NCBI GenBank assembly: GCA_040905145.1
Contig: JBBDSC010000081.1
Span: forward strand, 1 to 43,539
Direction: 5' to 3'
DNA: 43,539 nucleotides
From: DATGMS01 sp040905145
GTDB taxonomy: Bacteria; Bacteroidota; Bacteroidia; Cytophagales; Cyclobacteriaceae
In this document: positions 36,154 through 43,539 of the stretch, piece after piece
How the letters are laid out: every line of letters starts with the position of its first letter
Position numbering within the stretch: the stretch's first letter is position 1
Notes under the pieces: generated by a model
What the model was told of the DNA's origin: nothing
The model's input: only the letters and a program-made list of their open reading frames with translations
Databases searched by the model: none
Made by a program: the position numbers and the translations under genes

Positions 36154-37485
36154 TTAGTTTATGGGTTCATGGATCTTAGCCGATTGATATTTATCCTGTA
36201 GGGTCTTTATTTGTCTTCTCATCAGCCACACCAATATAAAAATGAGCAAGAGGTACAATCCCGTAAAAATATAAAACGTTACTTCCAGTCCGGGCATGGA
36301 GGATACGGCATCCTCGGTCCGCATGATGCCATAGATGATCCAAGGTTGCCGGCCAACCTCCGTTACTGTCCAGCCTGCCTCTACTGCTATAAATCCTAAA
36401 GGCATGGACAGCGTTACTGTCCATAAAAACCATCTCCGCATAAGGAGGTGCTTCCACCGCCAGTTAAACAGTAGGAAAAGCAGACCAATCAGGGCCATTA
36501 GCATCCCACAAAACACCATAATCTGAAAAGCCAGGTGGGTGATGAGCACCGGTGGCTGTTCATCTGCAGGAAAGGCATCCAAACCCGTTACTTCCGCATT
36601 AAAATCACCATGGGCCAAATAGCTAAGTAAGTTGGGGATATGAATGGCATAATTGACTTCCCGGGCAGCTTCATCGGGTATTCCCCCTATTACAAAGGCT
36701 GCAGGCTTACTGGTTTCAAATAAAGCTTCCATCGCAGCCAGTTTGGCGGGTTGCCGTTTCGCCACATCTTTGGCTGAAATGTCGCCGCTCAAGGGCTGCA
36801 ATAGGGCGGCTACAGTCCCCACTGAAAGGGCGATCCTCATAGCGGTTTTATGAAAAAGATTTTGCTTATCTTTCAATAACAATAAAGCATGTAAACCTGC
36901 TACAGCAAATCCAGTAGCTACAAAAGCAGCAATGGTCATATGCAGGGCTTGAGAAAACCAAGCTTCATTGAACATGGCTGCTACAGGATCTATATTATAC
37001 GCTTGTCCATCCACCCAATCGAACCCTGCCGGGGCATTCATCCAGGCATTGGCGGCGACGACAAAGATTCCAGACGCCACCCCTGAAATACCCACTACCA
37101 CCCCACAGCTCCAATGAACCCAGGGATGAAGGCGGTCCCAACCGTATAAAAACAGCCCCAAAGCAATGGCTTCGATAAAGAAAGCTGTCCCTTCCCAGCT
37201 AAAGGGCATCCCGAATATGGGTCCCGCATGCTCCATAAAAGTAGGCCAAAGCAATCCCAATTCGAAAGAAAGCGCTGTACCTGATACCGCCCCTACCGCA
37301 AAAAATATAGCCACCCCAATAGACCAGGCTTTGGTCAGGTCTTTATAGACTTCTTTTCCACTTCGTAAATACTTATAACCCGAAATGGCCATCAAAAAAG
37401 GCATGGCCATTCCAATGCAGGCAAAAATAATATGAAAGCCCAACGAAACAGCCATTTGTAACCGGGCAGCCAGTAAATCTTCCAT
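36154..37485 (-). CDS. cydA: Cytochrome bd ubiquinol oxidase subunit I (short Q-loop type)
   Basis: 443 residues. His18 in RLQMAVSLGFHIIFACIGM is the high-spin haem ligand; the Glu pair region PFSWEGTAFFIEAIALG, the second His in SQALHMTIAAF and the quinol-side GRQPWIIYGIMRTEDAVS are all present. The loop between helices 6 and 7 is short, so it belongs to the CIO-like short Q-loop group that most Bacteroidota carry. First gene of a cydAB operon. No regulator gene beside it. The 180 bases upstream (37486-37666) contain no gene. Confidence 0.96.
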   Translation of the reverse strand: MEDLLAARLQMAVSLGFHIIFACIGMAMPFLMAISGYKYLRSGKEVYKDLTKAWSIGVAIFFAVGAVSGTALSFELGLLWPTFMEHAGPIFGMPFSWEGTAFFIEAIALGLFLYGWDRLHPWVHWSCGVVVGISGVASGIFVVAANAWMNAPAGFDWVDGQAYNIDPVAAMFNEAWFSQALHMTIAAFVATGFAVAGLHALLLLKDKQNLFHKTAMRIALSVGTVAALLQPLSGDISAKDVAKRQPAKLAAMEALFETSKPAAFVIGGIPDEAAREVNYAIHIPNLLSYLAHGDFNAEVTGLDAFPADEQPPVLITHLAFQIMVFCGMLMALIGLLFLLFNWRWKHLLMRRWFLWTVTLSMPLGFIAVEAGWTVTEVGRQPWIIYGIMRTEDAVSSMPGLEVTFYIFTGLYLLLIFILVWLMRRQIKTLQDKYQSAKIHEPIN

Positions 37486-37666
37486 AGCGGTAAATTTATC
37501 CTTTAAAGATACTTATATAGTTTCAAAACCCGTGTCCATTCAAAGTAATAATTCCGTATGGGCTGTCACAAAAACTAAAAAAACCATCATTAGGAAGCCT
37601 TGATCCTGAATTCATTCCTCTATATTATTACAATTTTAGATCAAGCCACAAGCCAACAGATAGAGG

Positions 37667-38169
37667 CTAATGATCTATGTTTTTAGTAAAATTAAAAGCT
37701 ACCCCTACACTTATGATCACCTGGTGAATATCATAATCATAAAGAAAATGGTCATACCGTGCCGCTAAGATCAACTTTAACCTTTCCAGTGGAGAGATTT
37801 CAAATTGTACAAAAGCGGCAGTGTTCATCAAATTAACTTGATAATGGCTCAAAAGGGAATCCATTGGGTGAAACGATGTATATAAGCCATTTTCGTTTCT
37901 GTCCACGTTAATGAACTCCGCCTCATACTGACTTGGGCTATGGTCCAAACTGATACCCCCAATCAACCTGGCCTCCATGAAATTGATTTCCTGCATATGT
38001 TGAATAAAGATATAACCGTAAAAGGTTTTTTTTCCGGTAACCGCTTTTTAGATTGGTAGCCTATGGAAGAGAAAGTTAAAAAGGTTGCAGTGTCCTGTAG
38101 ATAAAAAGAAAATTCGCCTTTATGGTTGGTGACAGTTCCTAGGAAATGATGGGATGGCCTATTGATCAG
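37667..38169 (-). pseudogene. Collapsed TonB-dependent receptor gene
   Basis: Two pieces in different frames. The first (about 38169 down to 38040) gives a carboxypeptidase-regulatory-like domain: FLGTVTNHKGEFSFYLQDTA and FSSIGYQSK. The second (about 38040-37667) gives beta-barrel strands: KAVTGKKTFYGYIFIQHMQE, INFMEARLIGGISLDHSPSQ and FEISPLERLKLILAARYDHF, to the stop. The plug domain and most of the barrel are missing and the frame is shifted at the join. No start codon or signal sequence is left. A large internal deletion has removed perhaps 400 residues. Confidence 0.8.
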
Positions 38170-38180
38170 GAAAAAAGATT

Positions 38181-38576
38181 CTATGCGGTTTGCGGTGGAT
38201 GAAATATTTGGGAAAGGAATCTCAAGAAGGAATGTTCTGAGTACTCAAAAAACTTTTTCTGGAAGGTGGGGAATATTAAAGGATGAAAAACAGCCATGAG
38301 ATCGGAAAGTATTTCCAGCAACTGACTTTTTCCGGTTTGATTTTGCTCCGGTTTTTCATTTTCCTGCGCTTTTTTCATCTTTTGCATCAGGATGCATTGG
38401 CCGTTACATTCAAGTTGTGGTTTTTCCCGGTTGATACAAAGAACTTTAACGATATAGTCCTGGTTAAGTTTAAAGTCAATGTATACTGCAGGGGCCAAAA
38501 AAGCTTTGAACAACATTGAGGTAGCTAAAAGTAGCAAACCAATTTGTTTTATCGCTTTAAAAGTGGTTGACTTCAT
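38181..38576 (-). CDS. Small exported protein with CNGQC motif, TonB-receptor companion
   Basis: 131 residues: an N-terminal hydrophobic signal (about 11-33), then VLCINREKPQLECNGQCILM, which has three close Cys, and a charged, Lys/Glu-rich stretch (MKKAQENEKPEQNQTGKSQ). Such genes often sit just before TonB-dependent receptor genes in Bacteroidota, as this one does before the collapsed receptor. The role is unknown; metal or haem handling is a guess. With its receptor lost, the gene may be on the way out. Confidence 0.65.
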   Translation of the reverse strand: MKSTTFKAIKQIGLLLLATSMLFKAFLAPAVYIDFKLNQDYIVKVLCINREKPQLECNGQCILMQKMKKAQENEKPEQNQTGKSQLLEILSDLMAVFHPLIFPTFQKKFFEYSEHSFLRFLSQIFHPPQTA

Positions 38577-38761
38577 AACCTTGTAAAGGTAGACTGAAAC
38601 TATATTTATTCAAAGGAAAAAGCCTTTATTTGCAGCTTATTAAGTGTATAGTGGATGAAATGACCACAATACATAAAAGCAGGTGAAAGAAGCTTTTTTT
38701 AAGAGGTGTATGGATAAATCAACTTGTATCTGTGGTGGAGCTGAGGTAACAATTTAGTATA

Positions 38762-39331
38762 ATGGACAAAATATTACTCCAAATAAAAAGCTGTAGCGTG
38801 TGCAAAAACTACCTGGAGTTTGGGGTTAATCCCGTTATTGCTGCAAGTGAGAAAAGTAAAATAATAATTGTCGGACAGGCACCCGGGCGTATGGTCCATC
38901 GTTCCGGAATCCCTTGGGATGATAAGAGTGGCGACAATTTGCGGAAATGGCTGGGCATGGATAAGGATACATTTTACGATGCGGACAAAATCGCTTTAAT
39001 ACCCATGGGATTCTGTTACCCGGGCAAGGGCAAATCTGGGGATTTACCTCCACGAGCGGAATGTGCCCCATTATGGCACCATCAATTATTGTCCCGGATG
39101 CCGCAGGTGGAGCTTATTGTTTTAGTCGGGCTATATGCCCAGAAATACTACCTGGGAGACCGGGCAAAAGGCTCCCTAACAGAAACCGTTAAAAATTTCC
39201 GAACCTATTTGCCTGCGTATCTTCCTGTACCCCATCCATCCCCAAGAAATAATATTTGGCAGAAAAAAAATGAATGGTTTGGGAAAGAAGTGCTCCCTGA
39301 AATGAAAAAACTTATACAAGCAATTATCTAG
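38762..39331 (+). CDS. Uracil-DNA glycosylase family protein
   Basis: 189 residues of the UDG superfamily (COG1573-like). Motif 1 region IIIVGQAPGRMVHRSGIPWD and motif 2 region PVPHPSPRNN are clear. An N-terminal CSVCKNYL could be part of an iron-sulfur site, but I do not see a full set of four Cys in the family-4 pattern. Known family role: removal of uracil or related bases from DNA; some relatives are not active. Single gene; the sialidase follows in the same direction after 86 bases. Confidence 0.88.
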   Translation: MDKILLQIKSCSVCKNYLEFGVNPVIAASEKSKIIIVGQAPGRMVHRSGIPWDDKSGDNLRKWLGMDKDTFYDADKIALIPMGFCYPGKGKSGDLPPRAECAPLWHHQLLSRMPQVELIVLVGLYAQKYYLGDRAKGSLTETVKNFRTYLPAYLPVPHPSPRNNIWQKKNEWFGKEVLPEMKKLIQAII

Positions 39332-39417
39332 AGTCTGGCCCATAATATTGGATTCAGACAGATTAGCAGATCCCCCCAAATAACTAAAGCCTTCATAATG
39401 AATTAAATAGGACAGCA

Positions 39418-41010
39418 ATGAAAAATGATTCCGATATGAGAGGACTTTGGATAGGATTGGTATTTTCCTCCCTCCTTTTAATCCAGTGCAAAAGTCCCCT
39501 GAATATGCTTCAAATTGTTCATCAAAAATATGGAATAACCCAGACGCAGCATTTTGTTCCTGTGCTTATCGGTGTAAACAATGAAGTGCTGGAACTGTCC
39601 CTTGAGCTTTCCACGGAACAGGAACTGAAAGAAATTCGAGTGTCACTAAAAGGGGAAGAGGCCTTGGAGGGAATTCAGGTGCACCAGCTCATTGGGGAAG
39701 GGGAGGAAATACAAAAAATACCCATAGCAGCCATGTCGGCAGTAGAAACCATGAATAACATTGAAATCCATAAGACATTGCCAGCAGGAAAGCATCGATT
39801 TATGATTTCAATTATGCCTAAAGAGGAGGCATCGCTCCTTGAAAAAATAACAGTAGGCATATCAAAAATTGATTTGGGGAATAAGCACATCCGTCCTATT
39901 TCTGCACAAGGGTCCGTATTACCAATGAGGTTGGCCACGAAACTCAGACATCATGGGGACGATGGGGTACATTCCTTCAGGATTCCCGGATTGGCCACGA
40001 CAACAAAAGGTACACTTTTGGCCATTTATGATGTGAGAAGGGAAAAATCCAGTGACCTTCAGGGTGATATAGACGTGGGATTGAGTAGGAGCACAGATGG
40101 AGGAAAAACCTGGGAGCCCATGAAGATCATCATGGACATGGAAGAGTGGGGTGATAAACCCCATGAGGAGAACGGCATTGGGGATCCTGCAATACTGGTG
40201 GATCATGAAACGCACACCATTTGGGCCATGGCACTATGGGCCCATGGAAAGCCGGGGGAAATGCTGTGGAACAGCTCGGAAGCAGGAATGACACCTGCTG
40301 AAACGGGACAGCTTATGCTGGTGAAGAGCGAGGATGATGGCATCAGCTGGTCGAAACCTGTCAATATCACTTCCCAAATAAAAGATCCCAAGTGGAAACT
40401 GATGTTCAATGGTCCGGGTAAAGGCATCACCATGGGGGACGGGACCTTGATCTTTGCAGGTCAGTTCAAAGATGAAAATGATATGCCGCACAGTACGCTG
40501 ATATATAGCAAAGACAAAGGTGATACCTGGAGTATTGGCACAGGGGCCAAACCCAATACAACAGAAGCTCAGGTGGTGGAATTGAATGATGGACGCCTCA
40601 TGCTCAATATGCGTGACAACAGGGGAGGCTCGAGGTCCGTTGCTGTCACCTCTGACCTGGGACAGACCTGGACGGAACATTCGTCTTCAAGGTCAGCGTT
40701 GATCGAACCTGTTTGTATGGCCAGTCTGATCACTTATCCTGAAAACCGGGTAAAGGAAGATGCATCATGGCTGTTTTTTTCCAATCCCGCGGCCACCGAT
40801 GGCCGCTACAATATGACTATCAAAGCAAGTGCAGACCAAGGCGTTTCCTGGCCCAGTGAACATCATGTTTTATTGGATTCAGAAAAAGGTTGGGGATATT
40901 CCTGCCTCACCGTCATCGATAAAGACCATCTTGGCATTCTCTATGAAAGCAGTCAGGCCCATATGACCTTCCAGGTTATTAAAATTGATGAAATCATTTC
41001 GGGATCTTAA
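39418..41010 (+). CDS. GH33 exo-alpha-sialidase, lipoprotein
   Basis: 530 residues. A lipoprotein signal (MRGLWIGLVFSSLLLIQC from Met7) is followed by an N-terminal beta domain (about 30-165) and the six-bladed propeller. FRIPGLATTTKGTLLAIYD carries the first Arg of the triad in the FRIP motif. Five Asp-boxes are seen: STDGGKTW, SEDDGISW, SKDKGDTW, TSDLGQTW and SADQGVSW. It should release terminal sialic acids from host or environmental glycans outside the cell. No sialic acid uptake or catabolic gene lies next to it. Start may be Met1 (39418) or Met7. Confidence 0.95.
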   Translation: MKNDSDMRGLWIGLVFSSLLLIQCKSPLNMLQIVHQKYGITQTQHFVPVLIGVNNEVLELSLELSTEQELKEIRVSLKGEEALEGIQVHQLIGEGEEIQKIPIAAMSAVETMNNIEIHKTLPAGKHRFMISIMPKEEASLLEKITVGISKIDLGNKHIRPISAQGSVLPMRLATKLRHHGDDGVHSFRIPGLATTTKGTLLAIYDVRREKSSDLQGDIDVGLSRSTDGGKTWEPMKIIMDMEEWGDKPHEENGIGDPAILVDHETHTIWAMALWAHGKPGEMLWNSSEAGMTPAETGQLMLVKSEDDGISWSKPVNITSQIKDPKWKLMFNGPGKGITMGDGTLIFAGQFKDENDMPHSTLIYSKDKGDTWSIGTGAKPNTTEAQVVELNDGRLMLNMRDNRGGSRSVAVTSDLGQTWTEHSSSRSALIEPVCMASLITYPENRVKEDASWLFFSNPAATDGRYNMTIKASADQGVSWPSEHHVLLDSEKGWGYSCLTVIDKDHLGILYESSQAHMTFQVIKIDEIISGS

Positions 41011-41038
41011 ACCCTACTACATCTCACAAGTGATCTTC

Positions 41039-42307
41039 CTATTCCTTCTCCAGCTGCGCACCTATAAAAGGGGTCTTCGGAGCTAAAAAGAAACCCGTCA
41101 AGCTGGCAAACATGATGGGTACGAAATATGAAAAGCCGGTCAAGGTAGATAGAAGAATGATCGTGCTGATGGGTGTTCTTGTAACACAGGCGTTGATTGC
41201 TGCCATGCAACACACCGCAATGAGGGCAAGATTCTGACCGGGATAGATATGGTTGATCACCAACCCCAAGGTGGTTCCTACAAAGAAAAGGGGAATGATA
41301 AACCCTCCCCGCCATCCGGAAGTCACGGTAACCGCAATCGCCAAAATTTTAAAGATCAATATAGCGACCAAAACAGGAAGTGTAAGTGAATTCTCTAAAA
41401 GCGTATTGATTTCATGGTGGCCAAAATATCTGGTGATGGGAAGATAGAAAGATATAATGCCCAATATAATTCCTCCTGCGCACATTTTAATGTAAATAGG
41501 TATCTTCCATTTGTCGGTTAACTGTTTCAGAAAGTTTACCAAAGCAATAAAAAGCCAGCCAAAGGAAGCTGCCACCGTTGCATAGACCATGGCATAAAAA
41601 AAATCCATTACCCCTTCAGTGCTATAAGCAGGGAAAAGCCATACTGGCCCTATTCCTAAATGGGTGATGAGAATAAAAACCACATAACTGGCACAACTGG
41701 CTACAAAAGCAGGAATTAAAGCCTGATAATATTCCACTACATATTTATGGTGAAGTATCTCCAAAGAAAATAAGCTGCCCCCGAGAGGTGCCCCAAATAA
41801 CGCCGTAAATCCCGAGGCCATCCCGGCTATACTTAATGACCTGACCTCTTCCCCTTTAAACTTCAGTTTCCGCGCTATCCAAGAGCCAGTGGAACCCGTC
41901 ACCTGCACCAAGGGCGCCTCCGGACCCAAACTTCCCCCGGACCCGATGCAAAGCAAGGAAGACAATACCATGGAAGGGTTGTTTTTAGGATCAAGCCGTC
42001 CTCCTTTAAACCTGATATTATTGACAATCAGCTGAATCTCTCCGGGGTCACCGATGAAATGAATGATCAGACCCGCAAAAAGACCTGCAAGGGCCATTAC
42101 CGGGATCACATAGACCCCTTGAAACATGGCCAATGAATGGGTCAGGTATTCCAATGCAATCCAATATACCCCAGCGATAATCCCGCCGAGGAGCCCAATA
42201 AAAAGCCAAAGAAAAAATAACCTGCTAAAAACAAACGGATTAAGCTTTAGTGGCTCTTTTAATTGGTTTCTGAAGGTTACAATCTTCCTTTCTCTACTTA
42301 AACTCAT
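41039..42307 (-). CDS. ClC family chloride channel or transporter
   Basis: 422 residues, about ten membrane helices. The conserved selectivity segments are present: GSGGSLGPEAPLVQ (with the Glu in the gating position), GFTALFGAPLGGSLFSLE and TVTSGWRGGFIIPLFFVG. No C-terminal CBS domains. It moves chloride or another anion across the inner membrane; whether channel or H+ antiporter cannot be told here. Convergent with the sialidase gene, 28 bases between stops. Confidence 0.93.
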   Translation of the reverse strand: MSLSRERKIVTFRNQLKEPLKLNPFVFSRLFFLWLFIGLLGGIIAGVYWIALEYLTHSLAMFQGVYVIPVMALAGLFAGLIIHFIGDPGEIQLIVNNIRFKGGRLDPKNNPSMVLSSLLCIGSGGSLGPEAPLVQVTGSTGSWIARKLKFKGEEVRSLSIAGMASGFTALFGAPLGGSLFSLEILHHKYVVEYYQALIPAFVASCASYVVFILITHLGIGPVWLFPAYSTEGVMDFFYAMVYATVAASFGWLFIALVNFLKQLTDKWKIPIYIKMCAGGIILGIISFYLPITRYFGHHEINTLLENSLTLPVLVAILIFKILAIAVTVTSGWRGGFIIPLFFVGTTLGLVINHIYPGQNLALIAVCCMAAINACVTRTPISTIILLSTLTGFSYFVPIMFASLTGFFLAPKTPFIGAQLEKE

Positions 42308-42740
42308 TTGCTGTCGTATATCTAAAATGCAAAGATATTCTTTTTAATAGGTTTGAAAAATGCTTTCCATAGACTACTCTATAACTATTGATCCAAATTT
42401 ACGTAATGATAAAAGTGGGAAACCTACATTAGGGTTAAAAAGAAGCCCCATTCAGAAATTTAAAAGCATTTAAACTTTCTTCCTCTGAAAAAAGTGTATA
42501 TTGTAAGAATCCAATGAATAAACATCAGACCTATAAAACCTTTTCACCGAAGCCTTTTTTTAAGAAGAGGTGGAAGACCTTATTGGGCTCAAACAATAAG
42601 GCCTTTATTTTGCCCTCCCCACTCTGATTTTTCCGGGGACCTGTTTCTTTCATTTCGAATATTATTTAAGCATTCATTAAGCATTCCTATTAGATATTAG
42701 AGGTCGCTAATTATGTTATAACCATTAATTATAAGCAATC
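42308..42740. other. Gene-free spacer, about 430 bases
   Basis: Divergent region between the ClC and GreA-like genes. CCTTATTG (42578-42585) and CAATAAGG (42594-42601) form an 8-bp hairpin followed by CCTTTATTTT, resembling a terminator, but no gene ends before it on the plus strand. Nothing else is seen. Confidence 0.4.
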
Positions 42741-43136
42741 ATGAAACCCATACTCTCAGAAAAAGACTTTCAGATCATACATGACCTGATAAAAAACCAG
42801 TCGGCTATCCAACAAACCAAAGAAATCAGATACCTTGCTGAGGAATTGAAAAAGGCAAAAATCGTAAAAAACAATAAGATAGGAAATGATATTGTCCAAT
42901 TAAATTCCTTTGTTCAAATCGAAGATCAGGTCAACCATAACCTTATGGATTTTAAGATCGTTCTGCCTTCTGAGGCCAACCTCAAAGAAAAAAAAATATC
43001 CATATTAGCTCCTATTGGAATAGCCCTGCTTGGTTTTAAGAAAGACCAGATTTTAGAGTGGCAAATGCCGGCAGGTAAAAAAACCATGAAAATTATTGAT
43101 GTGGTGAATACACCTGCAATGGTTAAGGCAAAGTAA
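42741..43136 (+). CDS. GreA/GreB-Rnk family transcription factor-like protein
   Basis: 131 residues. The N-terminal 45 residues are helical (MKPILSEKDFQIIHDLIKNQ), then the FKBP-like GreA/GreB C-terminal domain: IVLPSEANLKEKKISILAPI and GIALLGFKKDQILEWQMPAG. The short coiled coil suggests the Rnk-type, which binds RNA polymerase without the acidic tip that stimulates cleavage. It is cytosolic. A strong terminator follows. Confidence 0.85.
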   Translation: MKPILSEKDFQIIHDLIKNQSAIQQTKEIRYLAEELKKAKIVKNNKIGNDIVQLNSFVQIEDQVNHNLMDFKIVLPSEANLKEKKISILAPIGIALLGFKKDQILEWQMPAGKKTMKIIDVVNTPAMVKAK

Positions 43137-43164
43137 TATTCCCTCAGTTTTACCCCATAATAAA

Positions 43165-43210
43165 AATAGGCAGAGAGATCAAAGGAAAACTTTTGATCTC
43201 TCTGCCTATT
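43165..43210 (+). terminator. Strong intrinsic terminator of the GreA/Rnk-like gene
   Basis: A perfect 19-bp stem (arms 43165-43183 and 43192-43210, core GGCAGAGAGATC) with an 8-base loop, 28 bases after the stop. It is likely to work on both strands. Confidence 0.9.
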
Positions 43211-43400
43211 AAATACAGAAGGAATCTCTCTCACTTGCGAATCAGATTCACATGAGCAATGAGTTCTTCCAAGATCTTGTTGATCTCCGACCCATTGCAG
43301 CAGTCATAAGGATCGGCTGAATTTTATAAATATAAAAGAAGAAAAATACCAGGGGAAAGGTAAGGCCAGTGCAGATTGTATAAATTATTTGCAGTATGTT

Positions 43401-43430
43401 TTTGAAAACTGATAATATTTTCTACTTTTG
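43401..43430 (+). promoter_or_regulatory. Bacteroidota-type promoter before the tRNA-like sequence
   Basis: TTTG at 43401-43404 and TACTTTTG at 43423-43430 (consensus TAnnTTTG), with 18 bases between, near the usual 19-21. Transcription would begin some 7 bases later, about 40 bases before the tRNA-like sequence. Confidence 0.7.
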
Positions 43431-43477
43431 CATCCTCATACTCCTGGAAATGAAAATTTTTTCCGCAGCAATAAGTT

Positions 43478-43539
43478 CAGGGTATAGCGTAGTCCGGTCA
43501 TCGCGTCCCGATGGATCGGGAAGCTCGCAGGTTGGGATG
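43478..43539 (+). tRNA. tRNA-Pro-like sequence, truncated by the window edge and atypical
   Basis: The 5' part CAGGGTA-TA-GCGTAGTCCGGTCATCGC-G matches the acceptor and D-arm of Bacteroidota tRNA-Pro. The anticodon arm is odd: TCCCG, a 6-base ATGGAT loop (usual 7), CGGGA. The T arm begins GCAGG but goes on TTGGGATG instead of TTCGAAT. The 3' end lies beyond the window. It may be a real tRNA variant or a tRNA-derived repeat. Confidence 0.4.

Larger units (their letters stand above)
43137..43539. other. Right-edge region after the last protein gene
   Basis: It contains the terminator (43165-43210), a short minus-strand coding-like tail (43231-43323, ADPYDCCNGSEINKILEELI ... VNLIRK, stop) with no start, a promoter (43401-43430) and the tRNA-like sequence at the edge. 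No complete protein gene is seen. Confidence 0.5.

Noticed and set aside
42578..42611. Terminator-like hairpin in the spacer before the GreA-like gene
   Set aside because: No plus-strand gene ends upstream of it, so it was only noted in the spacer entry.
1..43539. CRISPR arrays, rRNA genes, complete insertion sequences or prophage genes
   Set aside because: I saw no regularly spaced repeats, no rRNA-like sequence and no transposase, integrase or phage structural gene in the window.

Overview
The window looks like a chromosome segment of a Bacteroidota bacterium, most likely order Cytophagales and close to the Cyclobacteriaceae (Echinicola, Cyclobacterium, Algoriphagus type). The clues are moderately low GC, many short-signal lipoproteins, Bacteroidota-type promoters (TTTG then TAnnTTTG), few Shine-Dalgarno sequences, and family members typical of that group (DUF4136, DUF983, short-Q-loop CydA, TonB receptor remnant). 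The taxonomic call is an inference.

Layout: 1-6.6 kb holds the 3' end of a nonribosomal peptide synthetase gene (T-C-A-T-TE, running in from outside the window), then two predicted lipoprotein peptidases, one zinc-type and one subtilisin-type. 6.6-12.9 kb holds small unknown genes, an HtrA protease, a sodium:solute symporter remnant, a fumarylacetoacetate-hydrolase family enzyme, a PIG-L deacetylase, a DinB-like protein and a sulfotransferase. 13.4-22.2 kb is a carbohydrate island. Its plus strand carries a GH13 alpha-glucosidase, TreZ, a 64-residue protein and a GH130 phosphorylase-like enzyme. These converge on a translationally coupled minus-strand pair of GT4 glycosyltransferases, one fused to a probable (alpha/alpha)6 domain. 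None has an obvious signal peptide, so the island probably makes and recycles a cytosolic oligosaccharide. It is the best candidate for an undescribed system here.

22.5-26.2 kb is a decaying ABC-type tripartite efflux operon: intact ATPase, permease with a probable internal deletion, adaptor gene broken by a stop and a frameshift, and a rearranged TolC fragment. 26.2-33.0 kb holds a Cys-rich copper-storage-like protein, a DUF4136 lipoprotein, an OpuB-type compatible-solute importer (ATPase plus binding-protein/permease fusion), a remnant of a second permease copy, two PH-domain membrane proteins, and three related copies of a tiny lipoprotein in different states of decay.

33.1-43.5 kb holds an AI-2E family protein, DUF983, cytochrome bd oxidase (cydB, cydA), a collapsed TonB-receptor gene beside its usual small CNGQC-type neighbour, a uracil-DNA glycosylase family protein, a GH33 sialidase, a ClC protein and a GreA/Rnk-like factor. 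At the right edge is a tRNA-Pro-like sequence behind a good Bacteroidota promoter. Overall the region mixes working metabolic operons with several pseudogenes and palindromic repeats, which suggests active gene loss.
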